The notes under the pieces are model-generated. The model saw nothing but the letters and a program-made list of their open reading frames with translations. It did not search any database and was not told where the DNA came from. The position numbers and the translations under genes are program-made. This document shows positions 11,899 to 24,249 of a DNA stretch of 64,000 nt, piece after piece (within the stretch, counting starts at the first letter, position 1; each line of letters opens with the position of its first letter). Where the stretch lies: assembly GCF_033807715.1 (NCBI RefSeq), contig NC_084599.1:29321625-29385624 (forward strand), read 5' to 3'. Origin of the DNA: Cololabis saira (Eukaryota; Chordata; Actinopteri; Beloniformes; Belonidae).

Positions 11899-14299
11899 CT
11901 GCACCCAAAGAGGAAAAGAAAAAGGGTGAAAGGAAGAGGGTAAGATCAGTGTTCAAAATTCACCGTCAGTAGATCATCACATAGCTGGGTTTTATTGGTG
12001 TGTTTATGCTGCAGTCAAGTTAAGTTCAAATGAAACAATGGACACAAGCTGACAAAAAAAAAAAACAATTGGAAGAAAATGTTTGCGATTCCTTTTGTAA
12101 TGTACAAGAATCCCTTATTGAATACTTGTAGTATGTGGCTGAATCCCTCCCAAAAAAGCATATTTTTGTTGATTTATTGAACACAAAATGACTTGCAGTT
12201 CAGACAGGACTTAAGGTAAGCAAACACACTGAAATTACAGTTATTGACAAGTCTGGTCATCTCAAAACAATGCCCAAACCATTTTTACAGGGCTTTTCTA
12301 AAAGATGCATTACTGAAAATTACACAGTTCAAAAAGGCTCTGAAAGCTGCCACTCTTCTTTCAGAAGTGGCCATCTGGCAAAAATCAAACCAAGACTATA
12401 ACCTGCACCTCTGAAAACAGCGAAGATGAAGAAGCCCAAGTGCACCAGCAAATCACCCGAAGATATGTCAGCAACTGGGTAAAATCTTTACTCATGTGTC
12501 CATGCGTATTTTCAATACTCATTTTGAAGTAGTGCATTTATTCATTTTTTTTTCAGATAATATGCCTCAACGAACGTACAACTCACGTGACTGTGTGTTT
12601 TTCTGCAATCGGCAACACTTAGTAACATGAAAGAATAAAGAGAGTATATCTAAAAGAAACAAATTCCCTAAGACTCTCTTCTATATGACTAAAGTAACTG
12701 ATGTGTTTGTGTGTTTTTTAGCTGGAGGTTTCGTTTCCGGCTAGAAACCACTGCTCTCTTTATTACACCCATGCATCACGTAAACTACATTGCAACCTTC
12801 TTTCCACGTCACACAGCCTAGTTTATTTCTGTCAAATCGCTTATTTGAAAGAAGACTGATATTTTTATAAGATTGTCTCATGTTAACATTAAAGGATAAT
12901 GAAAACACAGCTGTTAGGTTAGTTTTTGACAGACATGCTCAGTTTTTCGAAATTGGACTGAACTTTAACCAGGACCTCAAGCTTGGGAGCAGCTGGATTT
13001 GGCTCCCAGAGAATTACCCAAAACGTACAAACAAAACAGCAACAACATGGCTGAAATGAATTTAGTCCTGACCTTCTCCCAACTGAGATGCTGTAACGCG
13101 ACCTCAAGAGGTGTGTTCAATAAACCCCCCCCAAAAAAATGAAGAACAGATACTGAACCGAAAGCGTTTGTGTGGAATAATGTATAATAATGTAATAATG
13201 TAATAATTCATGTGCAAGTTGATAAGAAGGTTGTACGAATCTGGTCAGCCATCAAACTTCTTTTCCTCCTCAATTTAAAGAATGAGCCTGGTTTCTCTGG
13301 ATTTGCCTTCCAGATGCCATTAAATAGGATTATAACCAGTCAAAGAGCGTAAGAATGCAGCATAGGCAGAGCGCCAACCTCACTGTTCAGTGGAGCAGTA
13401 GTAGTCAACGGCTGTTGTAAGTTTTGCAGTAAAAACTTGTTGATTCTAGGTATCATTAGCAATTCTGCAGGCGTCTCAGTTGTCCTACATGGTAGCTCTT
13501 GGTTGCCCACGCCTTTGCCGGTGGTTCGGTCCGTTTTGACTGCGAGCTCAGAATGAAAGAATTTCACCAGTGACAATGAGTGGGTAGGAGCTGGATAGGG
13601 GAGGTTGTACAAGCTACTAGACAAAAGAAACAAACAAAAAAAATCCCTTTTCCCACCGTTCACTGCGAGTGATTTCTGTCCGTAAAAGCAATCAACTGCA
13701 AAAGTGTTTACAAACTATTTTCTGCAATTGTACTCGCCTCAGAAAGCAGTTGCATCAATGTAATACAACAGCTCAGAAAGCCTCTTTGAATAATGGAAAA
13801 CTGGAGTTGTGGCTGAAACTCTTTTAGAAAAGTATTTAATTTTCTGTGAAAGGAGATTATAGAATTTAGTGTAGCTTAATTATGTGACAACTGTGATCTG
13901 CTTGATGCCTGCTCCTTTGCGAGCTTTAACCGAGTGCCGACAGGAACAAAAGGCTTGGATGGCTCTGAGCTTCTTAAATTGTAAATGGAAAGGAGGAGAG
14001 AGGTGATTATTTTTGCCCTGGTGCCACCAGTGGATCTTCTCCTGTGGACACGGACCCTCTGGAACCGCATGGTTCTGAATGTTAAGGCAAGGATTTTAGA
14101 CCAGACGGTCAGATCAGTGCAGTTTTTATCATAAGTCCTTTTATTATGATGATTTATTCCTGTGTGCCTATGATAAATGTGACAACACTTTTTGGATAGA
14201 CTGATTTAGAATTTAATGGCAATAGTATTTATGAAAAGCTGCCATCGAATGAAATACATTGTAAGATCCCAGTATTATCCCAGTAAGATCCCGTGTGAA
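11899..14299. other. Intronic DNA upstream of the alternative PDE4 exon
   Basis: Begins with the pyrimidine tract of the acceptor at 11899-11945. The rest is AT-rich with no supported exon. I searched for a start exon that would splice in phase 0 into 11898 and found no convincing one. Confidence 0.5.
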
Positions 14300-15000
14300 T
14301 GTGTTTGAATGTTTGGTGGTGGTCGGAGGGGCCGTTTGGCGCGATATGGCAGCCACGCTTCCATCAGTCTGTCCCAGGGCAGCTGTGGCTACAAAAATGT
14401 AGCTTACCACCACCAGTGAGGATGTGTATGAATCAGAGTTATTATCGTTCACGAAAACGAACGAAATAACGAAAACTAAAATTGAAAAAACAATTTTGTT
14501 AACTGAACTAAATAAAAACGAAAATTAAAAGACAAAAAAGATAACTAACTGAAACTATATTGCGTGTTTAGAAAACTAACTAAAACGAACTGAAATTATA
14601 GATATCATTTCCTCCGTTTTCGTCCCTGTCAATATAAGCCTCTTGGTATGATCAATTTATTCCGCTCTGGCCGTTTATCTCCAACTGGCAGCTACGGCAC
14701 CTTAACGCCTCACGGTCCGTGACGTCAAAACCAAAACTAAAACTAATAAAAACTAAACTAAAACTAAGCATTTTTGAAGATATAAAAACTAATAAAAACT
14801 AGCAAACCCACACTAAAAACGAATTAAAACTAACTGAATTGAAGGAGAAAAAGTCAAAACGAAATGAGACTAAACTAAAATGAAAAATTCAAAACTATTA
14901 TAACCCTGGTATGAATGAATAATGATCTCTGTAAAGCGCTCTGGGTGCCTTGAAGGGCGCTATATAAATCCAAGTCATTATTATTATTATTATTAGTTTA
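14300..15000 (+). mobile_element. Retroposon 3' region with (ATT)n tail, split by a hAT element
   Basis: The left part (about 14300-14433, containing CAGGGCAGCTGTGGCTACAA) and the right part (14909-15000, containing GTAAAGCGCTCTGGGTGCCT and CGCTATATAAATCC, then an ATT run) read as one common teleost LINE/SINE-type tail once the element at 14434-14908 and one duplicated 8-mer are removed. The left limit is uncertain. Confidence 0.6.
14434..14908. mobile_element. hAT-type non-autonomous element with perfect 8-bp TSD
   Basis: Starts CAGAGTTATTATCG and ends with the inverse of CAGGGTTATAATAG, the CAG...CTG termini usual in hAT elements. GTATGAAT is repeated exactly at 14426-14433 and 14909-14916. 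The interior is built of AACTAAAA-like units and encodes nothing. Confidence 0.85.
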
Positions 15001-17089
15001 TATTAACAGTTTACAGCGCTGCTGCTACCGTTGTGTTTAATCTTTCACCACTGGATCCGGCCCAAACGATGGATGTCATTTGTAAGATTTACAAGCCTCT
15101 TATATCGTTACACCTTTGACTTGGCTGCACCAAGTAACAACCAACATTACTGATAAAAACCAGTCCAACACAAGCCATGAAATACCATTTAGTGTGTTAG
15201 AATTACTATATATTTAAAATAAACGTCATCATCAATGTGCATCATCAAGTATATTATTTAACTAGTTCAAATAAGAAAAGTTGTGTAGGTATAACAAGAT
15301 GCAGGCTAAGGTCACAGTTATAATCGATCAATTTATAACTGATTGAATAAATAATGAATCTACATGTATTAATTAAGGGCCATGTGGCATTTACTCAATT
15401 GCCCTCGGGGCACCACACATGCATCGCAAACACTTTTCACATTTGACACTAAGTAAGTAGTTTGTTTGTCTTCTTGCTTCAGCGTCAAATTTGTTTTGTG
15501 CGTGCGTGCACATGAGTGCATGTGCTCTCCCTGCAAAATCCATTTAATATCCACTGATGCAGGGCAAATTTGCAAGACACGACGCCAGACAGACAACAGC
15601 TTCGCCTGGCGGACTTTACAAATATATGTCTGTGCCTTCATGTCGACACCAAATACCTCAATGATTCCTTCCTTTTAAAAGAGGTCAAATTAAATTAAGA
15701 CAATCAAAGAAATGTGCACCCCTCATGAAAACAAACAAAAGAAAACCGGTGGAACTGAAGTGGTTCTGGCTCATGCAAGTCAAACATTAAATATAGCAGA
15801 GCAGAGGAAAATGACTGTAACAGAACGAGAGCGTGTCAAAGTGCCCTCGTATGTTTTTGGCCATAGCCTCTGCCGCCCTTTAAATTGTGCTTTAGCTGAG
15901 TTCTGAGACTTGACTTCAGTGAGAGTTGATGGATACGGATCTAGCATCTTGTAAGTGTCATTTCTGACTGGTGTTGTCAAGCAGCAAAAGTGAAATGTGA
16001 CCGTGATGTCCGCTGTCCATCTCAGACTATCACACCCCTCATGTCAAGCTGCCTCTGACTCTCCTCTATTAGTCTTCTTGACCTGTTTGTGTGACATGTT
16101 ACCCACCCTTGCTGGAGATGTGGTTTACACCTGGCCCTGAGATAATGGGGGTCATTTCTAGTGTTACACGAGACGGAAAAGACATAAATAAAATCGATGA
16201 AAACAATTTTTACCCGTGGTTTCTTTCTCATCTTCTCACCTCTTTCACAGCTGTGGATAAAAGTGGGAATATTGAAGGGTTGGCTTTGAGAAAACGGAGA
16301 CCCGCTGGGGCAAAAGCCCCTCCAGTCTAGCGTCGTAAGGCCGTGTGTAAGGAGAGAAGCTGTCCATCCATCTGACACTCGGAGCAAACATCCTTGTAGA
16401 TGTGGCGCTACATCTCCAATTCTGTTTGCCTCAAGTCTTCAAAGTGAAACCTGTGTCTGACCTGATCAGCAAGACTTGTAACTCTTGTTTGTTGAATAAA
16501 TAAGTAGAATGGAGTTAAGATAGTGTTTGTTGTGTTGTCAACATTGGCCTGGCCAGCCGTTAACATTCACTTCTCTCTAGTGAACTGGGTTTAGCACACC
16601 TCCCATTCACAGACATTACCGCCGGCGTCCAAGAGACACGATTCAAATCAGCCCAGATTACCCACTTTTTGCTGTGAAACTGACTACAATGACTCACAGG
16701 CGTTCCTTCTCCTCTCCATGCTGTTTTGGGCATCTTTTGTTGATACTATGGTTGTCAATCAGAGAAGAGCCTCTGTTGGTATTTCCGACTGGAGGTCAAT
16801 GTCAACTCCAGATGAAACAGACTCATTTGTTTGTACTGAAGAGCAAAATAATTAAGATGGCTGGCCAAGCCATGTCTACAAGTCCTGCATCTTAAATTTA
16901 AAAAAAAAAAGCTCAACCTTTTCATCTCTCTTCTGTGCATGTTTGCAGGCCAGAGCTTCCAGAGCTGCATGCTCACCTGCAGTCCCACCCTCTTACCGCC
17001 TCAGTGTCTGCTATTAAAATCTCTTTATAAAGTCGTCCCTGTAGTGCATCAACTAACCATATATCAGTAATATGTACATAGAAGTCTTA
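15001..17089. other. Intronic or intergenic DNA
   Basis: AT-rich. Open frames at 15369-15980 and 16022-16387 overlap on both strands and show no family. No supported feature. Confidence 0.5.
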
Positions 17090-17402
17090 GTTCTCCTGCT
17101 CACGGATAATTAATACTAGTGTCTTGTCTTTTGTAGCTTTGACAATATATCTGTGCCTCTCCTCTCTTATCTCTTATTATCCAGGTCCTGATCAAGGTTT
17201 CTTCCTTCCTCAAGGGGAGTTTTTCCTTTCAACTGTTTGGCTTAAGGTTTTTCTCCCACTAGGGGAGTTTTTTACCTGCCATTGTTTATGTAATAATTGC
17301 TCGGGGGGGGGGGGGGGGGGGGGGTCATGTTCTGAGTCTCTGGAAAGCACATAGAGACAACTTGTATTGTAAAAGACGCCATATAAATCAAACTGAATTG
17401 AA
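17090..17402 (+). mobile_element. CR1/L2-type LINE 3' tail with poly-G expansion
   Basis: Shares with 27125-27570 the blocks TTATTATCCAGGTCCTGATC, GGGGAGTTTTTCCTT, ACCTGCCATTGTTTATGTAA and CTCTGGAAAG, followed by a tail ending AAACTGAATTGAATAA. A run of 22 G at 17303-17324 replaces the short GTGGG of the other copy. Confidence 0.75.
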
Positions 17403-18817
17403 TAAGAGGTAAGGCGGGAAAGAAGCTCGAAGACAGATGGATCTTGAGTTCCTGTAAAGATTTAACTATAACTCTATACTATAACTGTTTGTTCTTTACT
17501 TTCTTTCTAATTCTATTTCACACATGGATCAAATTTAAAATGTATTACTTTAACTTAACACCAGTTTAATTTAATACAGTGACAATATCAGTTTTTAGAG
17601 TACACCCACGGAAAATTCACTTTCTATGTTGAATCTGCACCTGCCACTGAGAAACTGGGTTTCTCTGAGAAACCAGGTTATACTTCCTGTCTATACATCG
17701 AATCAGCCAATTATCAGAAACTCTCTCAACTTACTGGCTTTACTGTGAGATATGTTTTCCCTTGTGCCAACACGTTGGATTTAACAGTTAATGTTGAGCA
17801 GTAAGTCTTTATTGAATTCAAATTGAACGTTTCATCTTTACCTTTACCGCAGCACTTTTCTCACATGCTCATGGAAGTCAGAAACTTTTTTTTTTCAGTT
17901 AGAGGATCTATTATGTCTCTAGTTCTTAGCCACAATTGCACACAAGGGTTTTGTTTGTTTGTTTTAAATGCACTCTGCTGGTGGAGTTTCCTCATCCAAA
18001 CACCTGCATCTTCTTGTATTTACCTTCATACTGTCCTAGCCGGTGTGGTGCAGGAGGATATTTCATTTTTATTGACCGGCTGAAGATTTGTGTCAAAGAC
18101 AAAATTAAGGGGCCAGACTTGACCCAAAACTTGTTTTTCTCCAAATAAACTGTACTCTGCTGTTTACTGAGAATACACATTGATCGGATATTTTAGGAAA
18201 ACCATAAAAGAATTTTCAGCAGCACGTCCCTGGTTTGCTTCAAAATTTTTTTTTCTTTTTAGGTTGCTATTTTTTTCCCTCTCTCCCCCTCTCCCCCTCC
18301 TCCCACCAATCAGAAGCAGAGCAAAAGCAGCTGTCTGTGTTATCACCTGGCCAATCTCGCACCATGCCACACACAAGGAGTGAGAATGAGGTGGGGGCTC
18401 TAAAGCCGCTGATAAGATGAGACGGGGGTTCTCAGCAGGTTATGTCCTTGCTCGGCTTCTCCATTAATTTGAAAGTGCTCCACCGTATCGATGCCTGTGA
18501 CTCATGCGCTCGCCCCAAGTGCTTGTCATGTGTCAACCTCGGTGTAGCACGACACAGCGAGACTCAAACCCAAGCCTCAGCTGGATCGAGTCACGGAGTA
18601 ATGGCTCATCACAGCTTGATTCAGCTATGGTGAGTGTGAGATGTTTGATACCACTGACCAAAACCAAACTCCTGCAGCAGTTTCCAGTGTCCTTATCCAC
18701 AAGTAAGTAAAAGCAGAGAAGAGGACAACTCTGTACCCCATGATTTAATTTCTCCATCTTTAAGCTATGGTCAAAACATAAAGACATATACTTTCAAAAT
18801 AGGAAGCTGTACATTTC
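17403..18817. other. Intronic or intergenic DNA
   Basis: No supported exon or repeat. A pyrimidine-rich plus-strand tract near 18240-18305 produces overlapping spurious frames on both strands. Confidence 0.45.
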
Positions 18818-19055
18818 TATGAGGGACGAAAAATGACAAAACCACAAATAAATGTAAAAATAAATAAATACACACATAAATGTACATACAGATACAGAAA
18901 TGCATAAATAAGTAAATTTGGAAATGTAGAAATACAGAAATAAATGTAGGACTAAATTAATAAAAGTAGAAATAAATACACAAAAAATGATAAAAACACA
19001 CAAATGAATACATAAATAAATAGACAAATACAAGTTCATTAAAAGGAATTAGCCA

Positions 19056-19086
<31 letters not shown>

Positions 19087-19179
19087 TTCATTTATTTATT
19101 CAGGCATTTATACATTTATATGTGTATTTATTTATTTTTATTTATTTATTAGTTGTTTTGTCATTTTTCGTCCCTCATA
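18818..19179. mobile_element. TA-flanked MITE with 25-bp perfect terminal inverted repeats
   Basis: The left end TATGAGGGACGAAAAATGAC (continuing AAAAC) is exactly inverted at 19155-19179. TA sits at both outer ends. The body is A-rich AAATAAATA units in the left half and TTTATTTA units in the right half, so the whole element is close to a foldback. Confidence 0.85.
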
Positions 19180-19639
19180 CATTGCATCTGCAAACCACTG
19201 GTGCATATGCACGACTTGAGTGTTTCTGGATTGCAACAGCCCACACCCGTTCTCAGTCTTACCGGGTCTTACTGATGATATCATTCTGTAACACAATCTG
19301 CACCATTTCTGCATCCTTTTCAACATAAAATGTTGTAAAATACCATCTTTAAACCAAACCATGTTCCCTATAAAATTCCTAAATTTAAAAAACATGGGGA
19401 TGCATTAGTCATATATTGGTACTAAAACATACAAACAGACATAACTTCTGTCTTGTGATGGACTAAACTTATTCAGCCTATACTAAATGAGTAATCATTT
19501 TAAATAGTCATGATTTCAATATAGGGAGAAAAATTGTGAGTATGACTTTATTTTTTGTGATGCTATGACATTATCTCGTATGGCGAAGGCTGTCAACAAA
19601 GTCACATTTCATTTAGCTAAGTAGGACTAGAAGCTTCAG

Positions 19640-19695
19640 CTCAACTCAACTTTAACTTTATTGTCCCCAGAGGGCAATTGATTGTGCAGCAAGAC
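19640..19695 (-). mobile_element. LINE 3' tail fragment
   Basis: Contains the common teleost LINE tail, read on the minus strand as TTGCCCTCTGGGGACAATAA followed by an AGTTAAAG-type simple tail. Confidence 0.45.
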
Positions 19696-22691
19696 ATGAA
19701 AAATAGACCGACAACAAAAGACAAAGAGAGTTTTCACAATATATCCTTTATCCATGAATGACGTAATCAAGTGCTAATCAAGAATAAGTAAGAAGAGGGG
19801 CTCCTCATCTGGATCACATTTACGCACTCAACTCTCTGACATTCAAACACACGAACAACCCAAGATGCTAGCTCCGTATGTTAACAGGAGACTTAAGCAG
19901 ATACGATATCTGAGAGAATTTCTCAGGAAACGTTGGTCCTTCATGAATTCCTGGCAGTGCTGTCTTACCAAATCAAAAATGAAAACTAATTAATCAAACT
20001 GGCGAGATGGGCAAAGATGCAAAAGCTTTCCTACTGTGTGACATGTGTGAGTGTGTATCACAGCAGACACACAGATTAAGCTGGAACCTCTAATCTAAAA
20101 ATGAAAACATGCATGTATGATGTCGCACAGTGTGTGATCCATCACTTTACATGCCTCTGCAGGTGTGCGTGAGTCATGATTTCCAACAACAGGGACACAA
20201 GTCGTCTATTTTTCCCTAAAAAGGGAAAACCCAAAAGAAGTTGCTTTGTTGTCCTAACTTATTGGTAAGAGGAAACCAGATGCATCAGCCTCTATAGTTT
20301 CTTGTATAAAACTGTGAACACATACAAATACAGAAATTTGCATTTTACCGTAATTGTTTTTTTAAACAGAACAAAGAAACTTTGAGTGACACGAGTATCA
20401 TCTAGTGCCAGAAAATGAGATGCACCTCCAGATCCTTGTTCTGTTATCAAAATCCCCACACTAATGCTTTCCAGCATTGTCGTTTGAGTGCACGACCACT
20501 ACAAACAATAGCAAACATGCCACAATTGTTAAACCATCCATCTATTTTCTTTAACCCAGCCTGCCGTTACAGGGCGGCGAGGGAGCAGCTCATGCCGGCA
20601 CCCATCAGGTGAGACCTTTTGTGTTTTTCCATGTCCACCTCAGAATATCAGGTTTAAAGTGTCCAAAGTGTATAAAGTGTATAAGCACGGTCTGAAGCTT
20701 GAGTAAAGTGTAGCCATTCCAACCACATATTCCTCCTTTATAAATACCTGTTTAAAGCAAACAGTTTCTGTGAGTATACATCATTTAAGCATCTTGGAAT
20801 TAATTATGTGTTTTGAAAGTTCTAAAGCAATCCAAGTCCAAACCAGTCATCGCTGGGCAGGAAAATATGTGTCGGGCAACTGCAGAGTCAGACTGAGCAT
20901 GTAAAATACAACTTATCACAACTGCAGAGCTGATAAAGCAGGCGTGAGCTGTGGGTGTGTGTGCTGTGGGTGTGTGTGCTGTGGGTGTGTGGGCTGTGGG
21001 TGTGTGTGCTGTGGGTGTGTGTGCTGTGGGTGTGTGGTGTGGGTGTGTGTGCAAGCGGGGAGACCATTCATCTTGTTTACCTCAAGCCTGGACATTGATG
21101 TTGGTTTGATGTTGCAGCAGCAAGACAGCACCTGAAGAAAAAAGAAAATAGAACAGAGAGAAGAGGGGTTCATGGGGATTTTGGCAGGTCTGGTAACACA
21201 GTAAAAGAGGTCGCTACTAGTTTTTCATCATCAAGTATACAAATAAGAGAGAATAGCCCTCATGAACCAGAACTTTTTAACACTGGTTAACAACAAATAA
21301 TAATGAATTACAAATCTATGGCATTCAAGAACAGGATCAACCAAATCAAAATCTACTTCTAAGTACTTCTTGGGCAAGAAGGCAGAGAAATTTAAGACTC
21401 TTCTCCTTTTATGCATGTACTGATCGTGCCAGAATGTCATCGACAAAAAATAAAGCATCGAGACAGAAAAGTGTCTGATGATTTATTTACAGTATATTCC
21501 TGTGATTCACGCATTTAATTAATATGCAGTGAAAAAATAAAACATAGCACACAAATAGAAATTATAATAAGACAAAAACAAATAGCAGAGACCAAATGTG
21601 TTGCCATGCCCTCACAGCCAGACTTAATCAGCAGAGCTGGTATTCTCCAGAGCGCTGCTGGCTGCAGGATTAATCACGAATCAGTGAGGGAGGAGAGCTT
21701 GAGTCTTGAATCAGTACAAAGTGGCGCTCATTACCTCCCTATTCAGCCCTACAGTTAAACCACTGAGGAAACATGTTGACACTTGATTTTTAACATTACT
21801 GAACAAATTCCAGGGTTGCACAATTTTTCAAGATACTATTTTGCCCTCACTCATTTTTAAATCAAAGCGCACAGAGGCATTTTCTGCAACAACACCGCTA
21901 CTGTTGTGTGACTCTGACTGCAGGATTAAAAAGCTGGACCACTAGAGGGCACGTTAGTTACTAATCAACATCGGCTCCAAATGATAGATACTTCTAATCT
22001 AAAACTTTTATGCTTTATTTGTTTTGATTGTTCAAAAAGTTGTGATCGTTTAAAACTGCAGCTGGTTTAATTTTCTGTTATGAATTCAGTCAAAATTAAA
22101 AAGGGAACTCTTGTTTTAATCCGGCCAAAGAAGGAAATCATACAAACTAAAGTCTTGATGAAATCCCAGTATAGGAAACTGGAAAGAGAAAGAAAAAACA
22201 AACAAGAGACCAACTCAAAATGAAAACTAATCTACAATAAAACCTGACACAAGACTAATCACACCTGAAATAACACACAAGGGCTGTACAGTATATGCAG
22301 GACGGGTAGCCTCAGACAGACCAAAGATGATTCCTACATGAGACACTGCTAAATTTAACAACAAAAACAGAACCTAGTTGAAATAAACACAAGAAACTAG
22401 CACTCAGTAAAGGCTTTGATACAACTTTACTACTATACCCGTGAGGAGCAATAACTGACATATCTTTGGAGTCTTCAGGTGGGAACCTCCTTTCACCAGT
22501 TTCATTTAGTTAGTCCCACTACTCCTCAGACGGCTAAACAGTGATTTCTGCCGTCCCAGAGTCACTCCCTTAAAGCCAGTTCTCACTGCTCCTGACCGAC
22601 ACAACCTCCTCCATCACCTAACCTAAACCCAACTCAAAAAAGAACAAATCAAAATTAAATAAAAACTACAATTAACAGATTATTTAAATTC
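19696..22691. other. Intronic or intergenic DNA with a minisatellite and a small LINE fragment
   Basis: At 20533-20615 a fragment resembles the 3' end of an RTE LINE on the minus strand (CCATCCATCTATTTTCTTTA then CGTTACAGGGCGGCGAGGGA). A GT-rich minisatellite lies at 20945-21051. No supported exon; the remaining sequence shows nothing I can name. Confidence 0.5.
20945..21051. repeat. GT-rich minisatellite
   Basis: About seven copies of a 15-16 bp unit based on CTGTGGGTGTGTGTG, with variants in the last units. Frames on both strands are open but are repeat artefacts. Confidence 0.9.
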
Positions 22692-24197
22692 TCACTCTCA
22701 CTCATCTTCTCCCGCTTTATCCGTTACCGGGTCGCGGGGGCAGCAGCCTCAGCAGGGATGCCCAGACTTCCCTCACCCCAGACACTTCCTCCAGCTCTTC
22801 CGGGGGGAGTCCGAGGCGTTCCCAGGCCAGCCGAGAGACATAGTCTCTCCAGCGTGTCCTGGGTCTTCCCCGGGGTCTCCTCCCGGTGGGACATGCCTGG
22901 AACACCTCCCTAGGGAGGCGTCCAGGAGGCATCCGGTACAGATGCCCAAGCCACCTCAGCTGACTCCTCTCAATGTGGAGGAGTAGCGGCTCGACTCCGA
23001 GCTCCTCCCGGGTGACCGAACTCCTCACCCTATCTCTAAGGGAGCGTCCAGCCACCCTGCGGAGGAAACTCATCTCGGCCGCTTGTATCCGCCATCTTGT
23101 CCTTTCGGTCACTACCCAAAGTTCATGACCATAGGTGAGGGTAGGGGCGTAGATTGACCGGTAAATCGAGAGCTTCGCCTTTCGGCTTCGCCTTCTCAGC
23201 TCCCTCTTTACCACGACGGTCCAGTACATCGACCGCATTACTGCGGACGCTGCACCAATCCGTCTGTCAATCTCACGCTCCATTGTTCCCTCACTCGTGA
23301 ACAAGATCCCGAGATACTTGAACTCCTCCACCTGAGGCAGGACTTCTCCACCCACCCGGAGAAGGCATGCCACCCTTTTCCGGTCGAGAACCATGGCCTC
23401 GGTCTTGGAGGTGCTGATTCTCATCCCTGCCGCGTCGCACTCGGCCGCAAACCGCCCCAGCACATGCTGGAGGTCCCGGTCTGATGAAGCCAACAGGACA
23501 ACATCATCTGCAAAAAGCAGAGATGAAATCCTGAGGTTCCCAAACCGGATCCCCTCCGGCCCCTGGCTGCGCCTAGAAATCCTGTCCATAAAAATTATGA
23601 ACAGGACCGGTGACAAAGGGCAGCCCTGCCGGAGTCCAACATGCACCGGGAACAAGTCTGACTTACTGCCGGCAATGCGAACCAGACTCCTGCTTCGATC
23701 ATACAGAGACCGGACAGCCCTTAGTAGAGGGCCCCGGACTCCATACTCACTCAGCACCCCCCACAGAATGGCACGAGGGACACGGTCAAATGCCTTCTCC
23801 AGATCCACAAAACACATGTAGACTGGTTGGGCAAATTCCCATGAACCCTCGAGCACCCTGCGGAGGGTATAGAGCTGGTCCAGTGTTCCACGACCGGGAC
23901 GAAAACCGCATTGTTCCTCCTGAATCCGAGGTTCAACTATCGGCCGTAATCTCCTCTCCAGTACCCTGGCGTAGACTTTCCCCGGGAGGCTGAGAAGTGT
24001 GATCCCCCTGTAGTTGGAACACACTCTCCGGTCCCCCTTTTTAAACAGAGGGACCACCACCCCGGTTTGCCACCCCAGCGGTACTGTCCCCTTCCTCCAT
24101 GCAATGTCGCAGAGGCGTGTCAGCCAAGACAGCCCTACGACATCCAGAGACTTGAGATACTCAGGGCGAATCTCATCCACCCCCGGTGCCCGGCCAA
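22692..24197 (-). mobile_element. RTE-clade LINE, 5'-truncated
   Basis: Minus-strand non-LTR retrotransposon. The coding part ends at 22717, followed by the RTE-style tail GGTAACGGATAAAGCGGGAG and a TGAG-type simple repeat running to about 22692. The 5' limit is near 24197, where the conserved GRAPGVDEIRPE block meets an A/T run; the endonuclease domain and the first part of the RT are missing. The tail and motifs match the Rex3/RTE group common in teleosts. Confidence 0.85.
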
Positions 24198-24234
24198 TAA
24201 TTTTTTTTTTAAATCCACACCTCTTATGCTCCAC
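22717..24234 (-). CDS. LINE reverse transcriptase (RTE clade), C-terminal portion, open frame
   Basis: A 505-codon open frame. Residues 1-13 come from flanking DNA across the truncation point; genuine element sequence starts at GRAPGVDEI (14-22). RT landmarks in order: CSNYRGITLLSLPGK (72-86), FVDLEKAFDRV (142-152), LRQGCPLSP (201-209), the catalytic FADD box (241-244) and FKYLG (305-309). After these comes the conserved RTE C-terminal region with many Arg and Trp residues. Intact RTE proteins also have an apurinic-type endonuclease domain in front; it is absent, so this copy cannot move on its own. No stop or frameshift interrupts the remaining frame, suggesting a fairly recent insertion. 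It is a transposon frame, not a host gene. Confidence 0.9.
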   Translation of the reverse strand: MEHKRCGFKKKIIGRAPGVDEIRPEYLKSLDVVGLSWLTRLCDIAWRKGTVPLGWQTGVVVPLFKKGDRRVCSNYRGITLLSLPGKVYARVLERRLRPIVEPRIQEEQCGFRPGRGTLDQLYTLRRVLEGSWEFAQPVYMCFVDLEKAFDRVPRAILWGVLSEYGVRGPLLRAVRSLYDRSRSLVRIAGSKSDLFPVHVGLRQGCPLSPVLFIIFMDRISRRSQGPEGIRFGNLRISSLLFADDVVLLASSDRDLQHVLGRFAAECDAAGMRISTSKTEAMVLDRKRVACLLRVGGEVLPQVEEFKYLGILFTSEGTMEREIDRRIGAASAVMRSMYWTVVVKRELRRRSRKAKLSIYRSIYAPTLTYGHELWVVTERTRWRIQAAEMSFLRRVAGRSLRDRVRSSVTREELGVEPLLLHIERSQLRWLGHLYRMPPGRLPREVFQACPTGRRPRGRPRTRWRDYVSRLAWERLGLPPEELEEVSGVREVWASLLRLLPPRPGNG

Positions 24235-24249
24235 AGTTGGTAGCTCCCA

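Noticed and set aside
20800..21173. Open frames of repeating Thr-His-Pro or Cys-Val-Gly units
   Set aside because: Produced by the GT-rich minisatellite on both strands.
23393..23993. Plus-strand open frames opposite the LINE
   Set aside because: Antisense shadows of the GC-rich reverse-transcriptase frame.
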